A stretch of DNA of 46,237 bases, from NCBI RefSeq assembly GCF_000648615.1, contig NZ_JFZC01000069.1, forward strand, positions 1 to 46,237, given 5' to 3'. The notes beneath the pieces are model-generated. The model had not been told where the DNA came from. It saw only the letters and a list, made by a program, of their open reading frames with translations, and searched no databases. The DNA is from Sporolactobacillus terrae DSM 11697. GTDB taxonomy: Bacteria > Bacillota > Bacilli > Bacillales > Sporolactobacillaceae. The position numbers and the translations under genes are program-made. Each line of letters opens with the position of its first letter. The first letter of the stretch is position 1. Below, in pieces: positions 32,900 through 43,659 of this stretch.

Positions 32900-32928
32900 G
32901 TTGACAGCGCTTACAAAATGATATACGA
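32900..32928 (+). promoter_or_regulatory. glpFK promoter overlapped by a perfect cre box
   Basis: TTGACA (32900-32905), 17-base spacer, TACGAT (32923-32928). The 14-mer TGACAGCGCTTACA at 32901-32914 matches the CcpA consensus TGWNANCGNTNWCA at every defined position and covers the -35. Glucose repression by CcpA is therefore expected. Confidence 0.85.
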
Positions 32929-32973
32929 TAAATCCATCAAGTTAATGTTTTGCCATGGATATGAGATGGGACC

Positions 32974-33029
32974 ATCCACGCAGGAAGACAGGTGATCGTT
33001 CGCCTGCTTGTACTTGTGTGGATTTTTTT
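32974..33029 (+). terminator. GlpP-responsive terminator in the glpF leader
   Basis: ATCCACGC (32974-32981) pairs with GTGTGGAT (33016-33023) as the base of a long imperfect hairpin ending in seven T. The leader lies between the glpF promoter and start codon. Upstream, ATCCAT and ATGGAT (32931-32961) could form an alternative pairing. By analogy with B. subtilis this is a GlpP antitermination site. Confidence 0.75.
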
Positions 33030-33116
33030 GCTTGTGGTGCATCTTGATGTCAAGATGGCGGTAGTTAAAACAGAAACGATTGACTTGAACTTCATCGTAA
33101 AAGGATGGTCGAGAGA

Positions 33117-33953
33117 ATGTCGGGATTTCTTGGTGAACTCATTGGTACAATGATTTTAATCATACTTGGCGATGGTGTTTGTGCAGGCGTAAATTTAACC
33201 AAATCCTATGCCAAGCAATCCGGTTGGATCGTGATTACATTTGGATGGGGGCTTGCGGTCGCCATCGGTGCCTATGCCGTTGGCCAATTCAGCGGTGCTC
33301 ATCTGAATCCTGCATTGACGCTGGCACTGGCAGCAATCGGTGAATTTCCATGGCAGCAGGTTCTTCCGTATTTAGCCGGACAAATGATTGGTGCGTTCTT
33401 AGGCGCTTGCATTGTGTATCTTCACTACTTGCCGCATTGGCGGGCGACTCAGGATCCCGCCGTAAAATTAGGAATTTTTTGCACCGGGCCTGCGATTAGA
33501 CAAAACTGGGCAAACCTGCTCAGCGAAATCATCGGAACCTTTATCCTTGTGATCGCCATTTTGGCAATTGGTGCAAATGATCTGGCAAAAGGATTGAATC
33601 CACTGATTGTCGGTTTTCTAATTATCGCGATTGGCATGTCACTGGGCGGGACAACCGGCTATGCCATCAATCCTGCGCGAGACTTAGGGCCACGGATTGC
33701 CCATGCACTGCTGCCGATCGCTGGAAAAGGCGGCTCAAATTGGCGCTACGCATGGATTCCTATCCTCGGACCAATTCTTGGCGGCGTGTTCGGAGCACTT
33801 AGCTATCAGACCTTTTTTCTCGGTCACGCAACCATTTATTTCTGGGTCTTTTCCGCACTGCTTCTTGCGGTCATCCTTGCAGCGTTCATTTCAGATGAGC
33901 ATCTAAAATCGATCAGCACGCAGCAAACGATCGCGCAGTCATTAGAAAAATAA
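33117..33953 (+). CDS. glpF: GlpF: glycerol uptake facilitator
   Basis: Aquaglyceroporin of 278 residues with six helices and two half-helix NPA motifs, HLNPALT and AINPARD, that line the glycerol channel. It matches remembered B. subtilis GlpF in GVCAGVNL, QSGWIV-FGWGL, YLHYLPHWRATQDPA and NPLIVGFLI. ATG 33117 (MSGFLGELIGT) agrees with the family start; ATG 33105 abuts the AAAAGGA ribosome binding site and is less likely. Glycerol enters here and is phosphorylated by GlpK, encoded 33 bases downstream. Confidence 0.95.
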   Translation: MSGFLGELIGTMILIILGDGVCAGVNLTKSYAKQSGWIVITFGWGLAVAIGAYAVGQFSGAHLNPALTLALAAIGEFPWQQVLPYLAGQMIGAFLGACIVYLHYLPHWRATQDPAVKLGIFCTGPAIRQNWANLLSEIIGTFILVIAILAIGANDLAKGLNPLIVGFLIIAIGMSLGGTTGYAINPARDLGPRIAHALLPIAGKGGSNWRYAWIPILGPILGGVFGALSYQTFFLGHATIYFWVFSALLLAVILAAFISDEHLKSISTQQTIAQSLEK

Positions 33954-35477
<1,524 letters not shown>

Positions 35478-35547
35478 TGGGCGTCATTCCTGCGTATTAC
35501 CCTGATACACTTACAAGTTAATCCACGGTCACGGGCGATTGAGACGA

Positions 35548-35602
35548 CCGCAAATACCTCCTGCAGATACGCTATATCTGCCGGTGTATTTGCGGTTTTT
35601 TC
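35548..35602 (+). terminator. GlpP-responsive terminator in the glpD leader
   Basis: CCGCAAATAC (35548-35557) pairs perfectly with GTATTTGCGG (35586-35595), with a second inner stem (CAGATA/TATCTG), and runs into six or seven T. It both ends the glpFK transcript and stands in the leader of glpD, where GlpP antitermination operates in B. subtilis. Confidence 0.85.
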
Positions 35603-35662
35603 TATAACGGTACAAAAAAAAGCAATACCAGGAAGAGCAAAAAAAAATTACTGGGGGAATTC

Positions 35663-37360
35663 ATGATGACTCTATCAACGTATGAACGAACGGCAAAACT
35701 GGAAAAAATGGCAGGGGCACCGCTCGATCTTCTGGTCATCGGCGGCGGCATTACCGGTGCGGGGATTGCGCTTGACGCAACGGTTCGCGGACTGCGTGTG
35801 GGTTTGGTCGACATGCAGGACTTTGCCGGCGGGACGTCGAGCCGGTCGACGAAACTGGTGCACGGCGGGTTGCGCTACCTGAAGCAGCTTGAGGTTAAAG
35901 TGGTTGCTGAAGTTGGAAAAGAACGAGCGATTGTCTATGAAAATGCGCCGCATGTGACGTCACCGGAAAAAATGATGCTGCCCATCTATAAAAAAGGAAC
36001 GTTTGGACGTTTTTCCACAGCGTTGGGCTTAAAAGTTTACGATTTTCTCGCGGGTGTCAAAAAAGAGGAGCATCGCGTGATGCTTAGCCGTGAACAGACG
36101 TTGGCAAAGGAGCCTTTGCTTAAAAAGGAAGGATTAAAAGGCAGCGGCTATTATGTGGAATACCGTACGGATGATGCACGACTGACGATTGAAGTGATGA
36201 AGGAGGCTTCGGATCGCGGTGCGCTGGCGGTGAACTACGCGAAGGTCGACGAGCTGATTTACGATGCAAATCAAAAGCTGACCGGTGTCCGTGTTGTCGA
36301 TCAATTAAATCAACAAGAATATAGGATCTTCGCCAAAAAGATTGTTAATGCGGCAGGGCCATGGGTCGACACGATTCGCGAGAAGGATCATTCGAAAAAA
36401 GGGAAACACTTGCATCTGACCAAAGGGGTTCATATTGTCATTGACGGGAAACGTTTTCCAATGAAGCAAGCACTCTATTTCGATACAACCAATGGTGACA
36501 AGCGAATGATCTTCGTCATCCCGCGCGATGGCAAAGTTTATGCCGGTACAACCGATACGACCTATTCACAATGGCCAATTGACCCGAAACCGACCGCCGA
36601 AGATCGCGACTACATTCTCGCCGCAATAAACGGCATGTTTCCTTCGATTCATCTCACGGCTGACGATGTGGAATCCAGCTGGGCGGGCGTTCGGCCGCTG
36701 ATCCAAGAGGAAGGAAAATCACCGTCGGAAATCTCGCGCAAAGATGAGATTTTTATCGCCAACTCAGGCCTGATTTCCATCGCGGGCGGGAAGCTGACCG
36801 GATATCGGAAGATGGCCGAACGTGTCGTCGATACGGTGACTAGACAATTAAGTGAAGAAACGGGCAAAACTTACCCTGAATGCCAGACGATTGCTATCGA
36901 GTTATCCGGAGGGCATTTCGGCGGTTCGAAATACTATATCCCTTTTGTTCAAGAACAAATAAAGGGCGGCGCTGAACAGGGACTAAAGAAAGAGACGGTC
37001 GCGCAGCTTGTCAAAAAATACGGGACCAACAGCAGCACATTGTTCCACTATCTCCGTACGAATCAGGAAGAGGCAATCCGCTATCAATTGCCGCAGGAAC
37101 TGCTGGCTACCTTGCAGTATGGATTAAATGAAGAAATGGTTGTATCGCCCGTCGATTACTTTACGCGGCGTTCCGGCATGACCCTTTTTTCAATTCATGA
37201 AGCAAAAAAATGGGCGAAACCGGTGATGCGTTACATGGCCGACCAGCTTAAATGGACGGATCAACAAAAAGAGCATTACGCGGATGAATTGGCTGCTTCT
37301 TTTCGTGACGCTTCAGATTATGGATCGACTAACAAGGATTCTGAAACGAAAGCGGTTTGA
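35663..37360 (+). CDS. glpD: GlpD: aerobic glycerol-3-phosphate dehydrogenase
   Basis: Membrane-associated FAD enzyme that oxidises glycerol-3-phosphate to dihydroxyacetone phosphate and feeds electrons to quinone. The protein is 565 residues with the FAD-binding Rossmann motif DLLVIGGGITGAGIALDA (22-39). It also has the GTSSRSTKLVHGGLRYL family signature and substrate/cofactor blocks NAAGPWVD, KGVHIV and SIAGGKLTGYRKMAE. A GGGGGAA site precedes ATG 35663. It follows the antitermination hairpin and has its own strong terminator. Confidence 0.96.
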   Translation: MMTLSTYERTAKLEKMAGAPLDLLVIGGGITGAGIALDATVRGLRVGLVDMQDFAGGTSSRSTKLVHGGLRYLKQLEVKVVAEVGKERAIVYENAPHVTSPEKMMLPIYKKGTFGRFSTALGLKVYDFLAGVKKEEHRVMLSREQTLAKEPLLKKEGLKGSGYYVEYRTDDARLTIEVMKEASDRGALAVNYAKVDELIYDANQKLTGVRVVDQLNQQEYRIFAKKIVNAAGPWVDTIREKDHSKKGKHLHLTKGVHIVIDGKRFPMKQALYFDTTNGDKRMIFVIPRDGKVYAGTTDTTYSQWPIDPKPTAEDRDYILAAINGMFPSIHLTADDVESSWAGVRPLIQEEGKSPSEISRKDEIFIANSGLISIAGGKLTGYRKMAERVVDTVTRQLSEETGKTYPECQTIAIELSGGHFGGSKYYIPFVQEQIKGGAEQGLKKETVAQLVKKYGTNSSTLFHYLRTNQEEAIRYQLPQELLATLQYGLNEEMVVSPVDYFTRRSGMTLFSIHEAKKWAKPVMRYMADQLKWTDQQKEHYADELAASFRDASDYGSTNKDSETKAV

Positions 37361-37393
37361 TGCATGATCAACGCGATAATGGGCAACATGAGC

Positions 37394-37432
37394 GTGACTC
37401 AAAGTCGATCACTTTGAGTCACTTTCTTTTTG
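37394..37432 (+). terminator. Terminator of glpD
   Basis: GTGACTCAAAGT (37394-37405) pairs perfectly with ACTTTGAGTCAC (37411-37422), followed by a T-rich run. It isolates glpD from the copper operon. Confidence 0.92.
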
Positions 37433-37433
37433 T

Positions 37434-37461
37434 TTGACTATATACCCTATGGGGGTATAAT
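37434..37461 (+). promoter_or_regulatory. csoR-copAZ promoter with CsoR operator
   Basis: TTGACT (37434-37439), 16 bases, TATAAT (37456-37461). The pseudo-palindrome TATACCC-TAT-GGGGGTATA (37441-37459) fills the spacer and overlaps the -10. It is the classic CsoR operator type. Confidence 0.88.
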
Positions 37462-37481
37462 GAAGATGAGGAGGCGGTGAT

Positions 37482-37829
37482 ATGGATCTTGAAAAAAAGC
37501 ACGATTCATGCGGTTCGGATGAGTCTGCATGCACCGCGCATTCAGAGCGGGCACCACGCGTTCCCAGAACTTCTGATGAAAAACACAAAATAATCAATCG
37601 ATTGAGACGTGTTGAAGGACAAGTACGCGGTGTTGAAAAGATGATCGAAGATGACCGTTACTGTGTCGATCTATTAATTCAACTCTCAGCGATCCAAGCC
37701 GCATTGCGGAAAATCGGTTATTCCGTACTTGAGCGGCATACAAAGTCGTGTGTCGCGAAAGCAATTGAAGAGGGACACGGAGACGAACAAATAAATGAAC
37801 TTTTAAATGTACTGAAGCACTTTCAGTGA
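37482..37829 (+). CDS. csoR: CsoR: copper-sensing repressor
   Basis: All-helical DUF156-type repressor of 115 residues that leaves DNA when Cu(I) binds. The copper ligands are C61 (DRYCVDLL), H86 and C90 (ERHTKSC), and the dimer core RLRRVEGQVRGVEKM is typical. AGGAGG precedes the ATG. It autoregulates with copA and copZ from an operator-bearing promoter. An N-terminal extension of about 30 residues adds H8, C10, C17 and H20, which is more than the core Cu(I) site needs. Confidence 0.94.
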   Translation: MDLEKKHDSCGSDESACTAHSERAPRVPRTSDEKHKIINRLRRVEGQVRGVEKMIEDDRYCVDLLIQLSAIQAALRKIGYSVLERHTKSCVAKAIEEGHGDEQINELLNVLKHFQ

Positions 37830-37854
37830 GATTAAGAAGGAAGGGAATCATGCG

Positions 37855-40242
37855 ATGAAACAAGAAGCCTATATCGGAATTACAGGGATGACCTGTGCCG
37901 CATGTTCACGGCGAATTGAACGCGGTCTGAATCGGATGGACGGTGTCTCCGCAAACGTCAACCTAGCGCTGGAAAAGGCGAAAATCGATTACGACAATCA
38001 GCAAGTTGAAGCCAAAGATATTGCCGAAAAAATTGAAAAGCTTGGTTATGGTGTGGCCGATGAACGGTTGGAGCTGGCTATTTCCGGCATGACTTGTGCT
38101 GCGTGTGCCGCGCGAATCGAAAAAGGGCTGAAGCGTCTGCCCGGTATTCTTTCGGCAAACGTCAATTTAGCTGCTGAAACGGCCACCGTCCGCTATCAAC
38201 CGGGTTTTACTGATTCGGATGCTGTATTTGAGAGGATCCGCAAACTGGGCTACAACGCATCACTGAAGAATGAGGTTCAGGAAGACGCGAAAGAACGAGC
38301 GCTCGCAAAAAAGAGGAACACACTGCTCGTTTCGATCCTTCTATCGCTTCCGCTTTTTGTCACCATGGCAGCACATTTTCCCTTTTATCACGGCCCGATG
38401 CCCGGGTTGCTCATGAACCCGTGGTTTCAGTTTGTCCTGGCATCCGTGGTGCAGTTTTACATTGGTGGTCCGTTCTACGTCAGCGCTTTTCGAGCGCTTG
38501 TGAATCGAAGCGCCAATATGGATGTCCTGGTGTCGCTTGGAACGAGCGCCGCTTATTTTTACAGTACCGTTCAAACCGTCCGCACTCAATTTTTTGGTCT
38601 GCACCACCCTGACCTTTACTTTGAAACGAGTGCAGTTCTGATTACGTTGGTACTGCTTGGAAAATATATGGAAAGCCTAGCCAAAAGGCAGACCACAACA
38701 GCACTTAAAGCGTTGATTGGCTTGCAGGCAAAGGACGCCGCGCGAATGGTAAACGGCAAAGAAGAGCGTGTACCGATCGATCAAATTCAGGTGGGTGATG
38801 TGCTTCATGTCCGCCCCGGTGAAAAAGTTCCGGCTGACGGCACGGTCATTGACGGCGAAACAGCCGTTGACGAATCGATGATCACCGGCGAATCCATGCC
38901 TGTGGCAAAAAAAGTCGGCGATTCGCTGATTGGTGCAACGCTCAATACGACGGGGTCTTTCCTGATGAAGACAGAAAAAATCGGCAAAGATACGGCACTC
39001 GCCGGTATTGTTCGCATTGTTGAGGAAGCCCAAGGATCGAAAGCGCCGATCCAGCGGCTGGCGGATCGGATTTCCGGCATCTTTGTTCCGATAGTCGTTG
39101 CCGCTGCGCTGCTTGTATTCGCCATTTGGATGACTTTTGCTCAGCCGGGGCAATGGGATGTGGCACTTTCAGCTGCCATAAGCGTGCTGGTGATCGCGTG
39201 TCCATGTGCGCTTGGTCTTGCCACACCAACCGCCATTATGGTTGGCACAGGAAAAGCGGCTGAACATGGCATTTTATTTAAAGGCGGCGAGTATTTGGAG
39301 TCGACGCAGAACGTACAAACGGTTATTCTCGATAAAACAGGAACAGTGACTCATGGAAAGCCGGAAGTCACTCAAGTGATTCTGCTTGGCGACATGGATC
39401 AACAAGAATTACTACGGCTGGTCCAAGCAGCAGAACTTCAAAGTGAACATCCTTTAGCCAAAGCAATCACTGCCTATGGCGATGTGGACGAATTGCCGAA
39501 GGCGGACCATTTTGTTGCTCAGACTGGGGCGGGTATTTCTGCTGAAGTTTCGGGGAAGCAGGTCGTTGTGGGTACGCGACGGCTCATGCACCAAAAGAAA
39601 ATTGAAATGAAACAGGCCATAGAAAAAACGTTAGCGCTCGAGACGGATGGACAAACGGTAATGTTCGCTGCTGTCGACGGGAAGCTGCAGGCACTGATTG
39701 CTGTCGCCGACACGATTAAAGCTGATTCTGCCGAAGCCATTCAAGCGTTAAAAGCACGACTTATCGATGTTTACATGATTACCGGCGACAATCAACGAAC
39801 GGCTGAAGCGATTGCACGAAAAGTGGGTATTGATCATGTACTGGCGGAAGTGCTTCCTGAGGGGAAAGCCGACAAGGTGCGCCACTTGCAGAAACAAGGA
39901 CTCCGTGTTGCCATGGTTGGTGACGGTGTTAATGATGCGCCAGCCCTTGCCATAGCCGATGTTGGCATTGCAATTGGAACAGGCGCGGATGTTGCGATTG
40001 AAGCAGCGGATCTCACATTAGTCGGCGGTGAACTCACGCATGTTGTCAAAGCAATCGATTTGAGTAAGAAAACGATGCGCAATATTAGACAGAATTTATT
40101 CTGGGCCCTCTTCTACAATACGATCGGCATTCCTGTAGCCGCCCTTGGTTTGCTCGCCCCTTGGGTGGCTGGGGCAGCGATGGCGTTTAGTTCCGTGTCT
40201 GTTGTGGCAAACAGTCTCCGTTTGAAAAAGCTGCACTTGTAA
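37855..40242 (+). CDS. copA: CopA: Cu(I)-exporting P1B-type ATPase
   Basis: Copper efflux pump of 795 residues. Two N-terminal heavy-metal-associated domains carry GMTCAAC motifs (C14/C17 and C81/C84). Eight membrane helices include the metal-selecting C449-P450-C451 motif. The actuator motif is DESMITGES, the phosphorylation motif DKTGTVTHG starts at D493, HP lies in SEHPLAKA and the hinge GDGVNDAPA starts at G689. GGAAGGG precedes the ATG, 25 bases after csoR. CopZ, encoded downstream, delivers copper to it. Confidence 0.97.
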   Translation: MKQEAYIGITGMTCAACSRRIERGLNRMDGVSANVNLALEKAKIDYDNQQVEAKDIAEKIEKLGYGVADERLELAISGMTCAACAARIEKGLKRLPGILSANVNLAAETATVRYQPGFTDSDAVFERIRKLGYNASLKNEVQEDAKERALAKKRNTLLVSILLSLPLFVTMAAHFPFYHGPMPGLLMNPWFQFVLASVVQFYIGGPFYVSAFRALVNRSANMDVLVSLGTSAAYFYSTVQTVRTQFFGLHHPDLYFETSAVLITLVLLGKYMESLAKRQTTTALKALIGLQAKDAARMVNGKEERVPIDQIQVGDVLHVRPGEKVPADGTVIDGETAVDESMITGESMPVAKKVGDSLIGATLNTTGSFLMKTEKIGKDTALAGIVRIVEEAQGSKAPIQRLADRISGIFVPIVVAAALLVFAIWMTFAQPGQWDVALSAAISVLVIACPCALGLATPTAIMVGTGKAAEHGILFKGGEYLESTQNVQTVILDKTGTVTHGKPEVTQVILLGDMDQQELLRLVQAAELQSEHPLAKAITAYGDVDELPKADHFVAQTGAGISAEVSGKQVVVGTRRLMHQKKIEMKQAIEKTLALETDGQTVMFAAVDGKLQALIAVADTIKADSAEAIQALKARLIDVYMITGDNQRTAEAIARKVGIDHVLAEVLPEGKADKVRHLQKQGLRVAMVGDGVNDAPALAIADVGIAIGTGADVAIEAADLTLVGGELTHVVKAIDLSKKTMRNIRQNLFWALFYNTIGIPVAALGLLAPWVAGAAMAFSSVSVVANSLRLKKLHL

Positions 40243-40274
40243 AGAAAATGAATACTGATTAAGGAGGTGAGAAT

Positions 40275-40484
40275 ATGGCAGAGCGCGTATTAACGGTTGA
40301 AGGGATGAGCTGCGGTCACTGCAAAATGGCAGTCAGCGGTGCCTTAAAGGAGCTTGACGGCGTGTCATCGGTAGACGTCAATTTAGAAACGGGAAAAGTT
40401 GATGTTGCTTATGATGAAGCAAAGGTTGGCTTTGATCAAATGAAGGACGCGATTGAAGATCAAGGTTACGACGTGGTCAAATGA
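40275..40484 (+). CDS. copZ: CopZ: copper chaperone
   Basis: Small cytoplasmic chaperone of 69 residues consisting of one heavy-metal-associated fold. The Cu(I) site is GMSCGHC with C13 and C16. It hands copper to the N-terminal domains of CopA and to CsoR. AAGGAGGTG precedes the ATG. It is the last gene of the csoR-copA-copZ operon and is followed by a terminator. Confidence 0.96.
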   Translation: MAERVLTVEGMSCGHCKMAVSGALKELDGVSSVDVNLETGKVDVAYDEAKVGFDQMKDAIEDQGYDVVK

Positions 40485-40527
40485 AAACAAGTGAATCAGT
40501 GCTGGAGCCGGACACAGGCATGAACGG

Positions 40528-40572
40528 AAAGGGCATCGAACAGGCGGAAAACGTCTGCCGATGCCCTTTCTC
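40528..40572 (+). terminator. Terminator of the copper operon
   Basis: AAAGGGCATCG (40528-40538) pairs perfectly with CGATGCCCTTT (40559-40569), with further inner pairing, then TTTCTC. From there to 40754 nothing is recognised beyond a second T-run at 40587-40593. Confidence 0.85.
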
Positions 40573-40769
40573 AGCCAGGTGCCCGGTTTTTTTATAAGGG
40601 AAGCAGCAGTTATCACCCGCCCAAGATGCAGCGGCTTTGCCAAGATTAAAAGCGGCGTGCCTGGCATGCCCGTCAAGTACAAAGGATCGATCTAATCCGC
40701 ATGAAAAAGTGAAGTAAAGCTGTATTCGTCGCTCAGTGCCAAATGATAGATTATTTGCGACAGGTAGAC

Positions 40770-40796
40770 TATAATCATTGTAAGTAAACGCTTACA
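40770..40796 (+). promoter_or_regulatory. glcDF promoter -10 with downstream cre box
   Basis: TATAAT at 40770-40775 has a weak -35. AGTAAACGCTTACA (40783-40796) fits the CcpA cre consensus with a single mismatch at the first base. It sits over the expected transcription start inside the larger inverted repeat TGTAAG/CTTACA (40779-40796). Repression by CcpA is expected. Confidence 0.75.
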
Positions 40797-40822
40797 ATTT
40801 ATTGGTGATCGGAGCGACGCAA

Positions 40823-42253
40823 ATGGATTTAAAAGAAGAAAAAAGTCATTCATTCGTAAAGGCTCAGCTCGTGGAGATTGTTGGGGAAGAAAATGTAGAC
40901 GATTCGACGAGCGGCAGATTAGTCTACTCGTATGATGCAACGCCAAACTTTCAAGCGTTGCCGGATTTTGTCGCTGCCCCGCGTAATGCTGAAGAAGTGG
41001 CAGCACTGCTAAAATTATGTTCTGAAAAAACGATCCCGGTCTATACACGAGGGTCGGGAACAAATTTGTGTGCGGACACTTGTCCCGTTCAGGGGGGCGT
41101 TGTCTTGCTGATGAAACACATGAATCGGATTTTGGAGCTGGATAAAGAGAATCTCACCATCACGGTTCAACCGGGAACGATCACGAAAACGATCACGGAT
41201 TGCGTTGAAAAGGAAGATTTGTTCTATCCCCCTGATCCAAGTTCAATGAAAATTTCGACAATCGGTGGAAATCTTGCTGAAAACTCCGGCGGACTGCGCG
41301 GACTGAAATACGGCGTCACGAAAGATTATGTCATGGCGCTTCAAGTTGCTTTGCCGAATGGGGCGCTGATTCGTACAGGCGGCAAGCTGACTAAAGATGT
41401 TGCCGGTTACGATTTGACACGTCTTTTTGTCGGATCAGAAGGAACTTTAGGCGTCATCACGGAAGCGACATTGAAATTAATCCCCAAACCGGAATCGCAA
41501 AAAACGATTCTTGCCCTTTACCAGGATATCGAAGCGGCAGGAAGAACGGTATCGTCAATTATTGCTCATAAAATGATTCCGGTGACGCTGGAGTTTTTGG
41601 ATCAGGATACCCTGCGCGCGGTTGAGGACTTCGCCCATATCGGGTTGCCGACGAACGTAAAAGCGATTTTGCTGATTGTCCAAGACGGCCCCAAGGAAAT
41701 TGTCGATCATGACATTAAAAAGATCGCCGAGCTCTGCCGCAAAGAGCAAGCGATCGATGTTCAATTGGCAGCCTCTGATGATGAAGCGCAGCAATTAGCT
41801 GCAGCGCGTCGCTCCGCATTAAGCGCACTCGCGCGACTTAAGCCGACGACCATTTTGGAAGACGCGACCGTGCCGCGCTCAGAGATTGCCGCGATGGTGC
41901 GGGCGATTGCAGAAGTTGCTAAAAAATATCGCGTGCAAATATCAACGTTTGGCCATGCAGGCGATGGCAATCTGCATCCGACCTGCCTCACCGATGCACG
42001 GGATCATGAAGAAATGAAACGGGTGGAAGCAGCTTTCGCTGAAATCTTCGAAAAGGCGATTGCATTAGGCGGAACGTTGACCGGTGAGCATGGTGTCGGC
42101 GTTACGAAAGCCCCGTATTTGGAGTGGAAACTGGGTGCGGATGGCATGGCGGTGATGCGCGGCATCAAACAGTCGATTGATCCTCAAGGCATTATGAATC
42201 CGGGGAAGGTATTTGCGGAGAAAACGAAGGAAAGGATGGCGACGGAAAAATGA
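40823..42253 (+). CDS. glcD: GlcD: FAD-linked (glycolate/lactate-type) oxidase subunit
   Basis: FAD-binding oxidase of the GlcD/D-lactate dehydrogenase class, 476 residues from ATG 40823, which follows GGAGCG; the in-frame GTG-like start at 40802 adds seven residues without a better site. The PCMH-type FAD domain covers about 45-225 (TRGSGTNLCADTC, PPDPSSMKISTIGGNLAENSGG, DVAGYDLTRLFVGSEGTLGVIT). The C-terminal FAD-oxidase domain ends with FGHAGDGNLHP and GEHGVGVTK. It pairs with the iron-sulfur protein GlcF encoded next (B. subtilis YsfC/YsfD). The true substrate (glycolate or another 2-hydroxyacid) is not determined by sequence alone. Confidence 0.92.
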   Translation: MDLKEEKSHSFVKAQLVEIVGEENVDDSTSGRLVYSYDATPNFQALPDFVAAPRNAEEVAALLKLCSEKTIPVYTRGSGTNLCADTCPVQGGVVLLMKHMNRILELDKENLTITVQPGTITKTITDCVEKEDLFYPPDPSSMKISTIGGNLAENSGGLRGLKYGVTKDYVMALQVALPNGALIRTGGKLTKDVAGYDLTRLFVGSEGTLGVITEATLKLIPKPESQKTILALYQDIEAAGRTVSSIIAHKMIPVTLEFLDQDTLRAVEDFAHIGLPTNVKAILLIVQDGPKEIVDHDIKKIAELCRKEQAIDVQLAASDDEAQQLAAARRSALSALARLKPTTILEDATVPRSEIAAMVRAIAEVAKKYRVQISTFGHAGDGNLHPTCLTDARDHEEMKRVEAAFAEIFEKAIALGGTLTGEHGVGVTKAPYLEWKLGADGMAVMRGIKQSIDPQGIMNPGKVFAEKTKERMATEK

Positions 42254-43593
42254 TGCATGCATCAACAAAGAAACAGATTCAGAAGGCATTTAAACAAGAA
42301 ATGGATTATGACGAATTGCTGAATTGTATGCGCTGCGGTTTTTGCCTGCCTTCTTGTCCCACCTATATTGAAACGGATCATCAAGAAAAGTATTCGCCGC
42401 GCGGACGCATTGCGCTCATGAAAGGTGTCACCGATGGCGTTATTGAACCTAACGAAGAATTGTCTGAATCACTTGATCTGTGTCTTGGCTGCCGCGCTTG
42501 TGAGCCTGTTTGTCCTTCGGGTGTACAATACGGTCATCTACTTGAGGACGCACGTGCTATCCTGCAACGGCATAAAAAGCAGAGCGTCGGCGTCAAAATG
42601 CTGCGCAAGGGCATATTTGACGAACTGTTTCCGCATCAAAACCGCATGGAAAAAGTAACCGGATTGCTTGGCTTCTACCAAAGAAGCGGTTTATCAAAAG
42701 TTGCACGAAAAGTGGGATTTATGAACTTATTTCCAGAAAGTATGGCAACCATGGAAAAGGTGCTTCCTGAGGTTCTGAAGCGGAGTGAAATGAAGAAACG
42801 CCCGCGGATTTTTGCCCATGAAGGCGAGAAGAAGGCAACCGTCGCGCTCTTTGCGGGCTGTTTGATGGACACCATGTTTTTTGAGACGAATCATGCAACG
42901 ATAAAGCTGCTTTGCAAAGCAGGATGCGATGTGGTTATCCCGGAAAACCAACTCTGCTGCGGTGCACTGCATGGACATAATGGCGAGCTTGAGAAATCAA
43001 AAGAGATGGCAAAGAAAAACATCGCAGCGTTTGAAGCGGCTCAGGCAGATTATATGATTACCAATGCCGGCGGCTGCAGCGCTTTTCTGCTTGAATACAA
43101 ACATCTGCTAAAAGATGAACCGGAGTGGGCAGCACGTGCTGAGACGTTTGTTTCAAAATTGAAGGATATTTCGCGCATGCTTATTGAACTGAACTTTCAT
43201 AAAACGCATCATTTAAGTCTTCCAAACCAAATCATCACCTATCAGGATTCGTGTCATTTACGCAATGTCATGAAAACGTTTGAAGAACCGCGCATTCTTT
43301 TGAAGGCGATTGAAGGCGCTCACTTTGTCGAAATGGAGGGGGCAGATACTTGCTGCGGATCCGCTGGTGATTATAATATTGTACAACCGGGGATGGCGAT
43401 GCAGATTCTCGATCATAAAATGGAGAAGGTTGCCGCCACGCAAGCACAAATTATCGTCACGGCCAATCCGGGTTGTCTTTTGGAAATGAAACTGGGGGTA
43501 GAACGAACGCAGCAAACCGGTAAGGTACGCGCCATGCATATTGCCGACGTGCTGGTTGAGGCATTAGCAGACCATGAAAAACAACACGCATAA
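42250..43593 (+). CDS. glcF: GlcF: iron-sulfur subunit of glycolate-type oxidase
   Basis: Electron-transfer subunit of 447 residues. Two 4Fe-4S sites are visible: C26, C29, C32 with C36 (CMRCGFCLPSCP), and C78, C81, C84 with C88 (CLGCRACEPVCP). Two CCG cysteine-rich domains follow (LCCGALHGHNGE near 237 and TCCGSAGDYN near 370). It overlaps glcD by 4 bases (ATGA), so translation is coupled. It passes electrons from the FAD subunit toward the respiratory chain. Expression is likely repressed by CcpA through the upstream cre box. Confidence 0.93.
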   Translation: MMHASTKKQIQKAFKQEMDYDELLNCMRCGFCLPSCPTYIETDHQEKYSPRGRIALMKGVTDGVIEPNEELSESLDLCLGCRACEPVCPSGVQYGHLLEDARAILQRHKKQSVGVKMLRKGIFDELFPHQNRMEKVTGLLGFYQRSGLSKVARKVGFMNLFPESMATMEKVLPEVLKRSEMKKRPRIFAHEGEKKATVALFAGCLMDTMFFETNHATIKLLCKAGCDVVIPENQLCCGALHGHNGELEKSKEMAKKNIAAFEAAQADYMITNAGGCSAFLLEYKHLLKDEPEWAARAETFVSKLKDISRMLIELNFHKTHHLSLPNQIITYQDSCHLRNVMKTFEEPRILLKAIEGAHFVEMEGADTCCGSAGDYNIVQPGMAMQILDHKMEKVAATQAQIIVTANPGCLLEMKLGVERTQQTGKVRAMHIADVLVEALADHEKQHA

Positions 43594-43605
43594 GCAATCT
43601 TAGAA

Positions 43606-43628
43606 AAACCGGGCAAAAAGCGCCCGGT
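43606..43628 (+). terminator. GC-rich hairpin after glcF
   Basis: ACCGGGC and GCCCGGT (43607-43628) form a strong stem 13 bases after the glcF stop, but no T run follows. It may protect the mRNA end or terminate inefficiently. Confidence 0.4.
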
Positions 43629-43659
43629 CCCTAATCTCCAACCATGTTTGATGGGCTCG

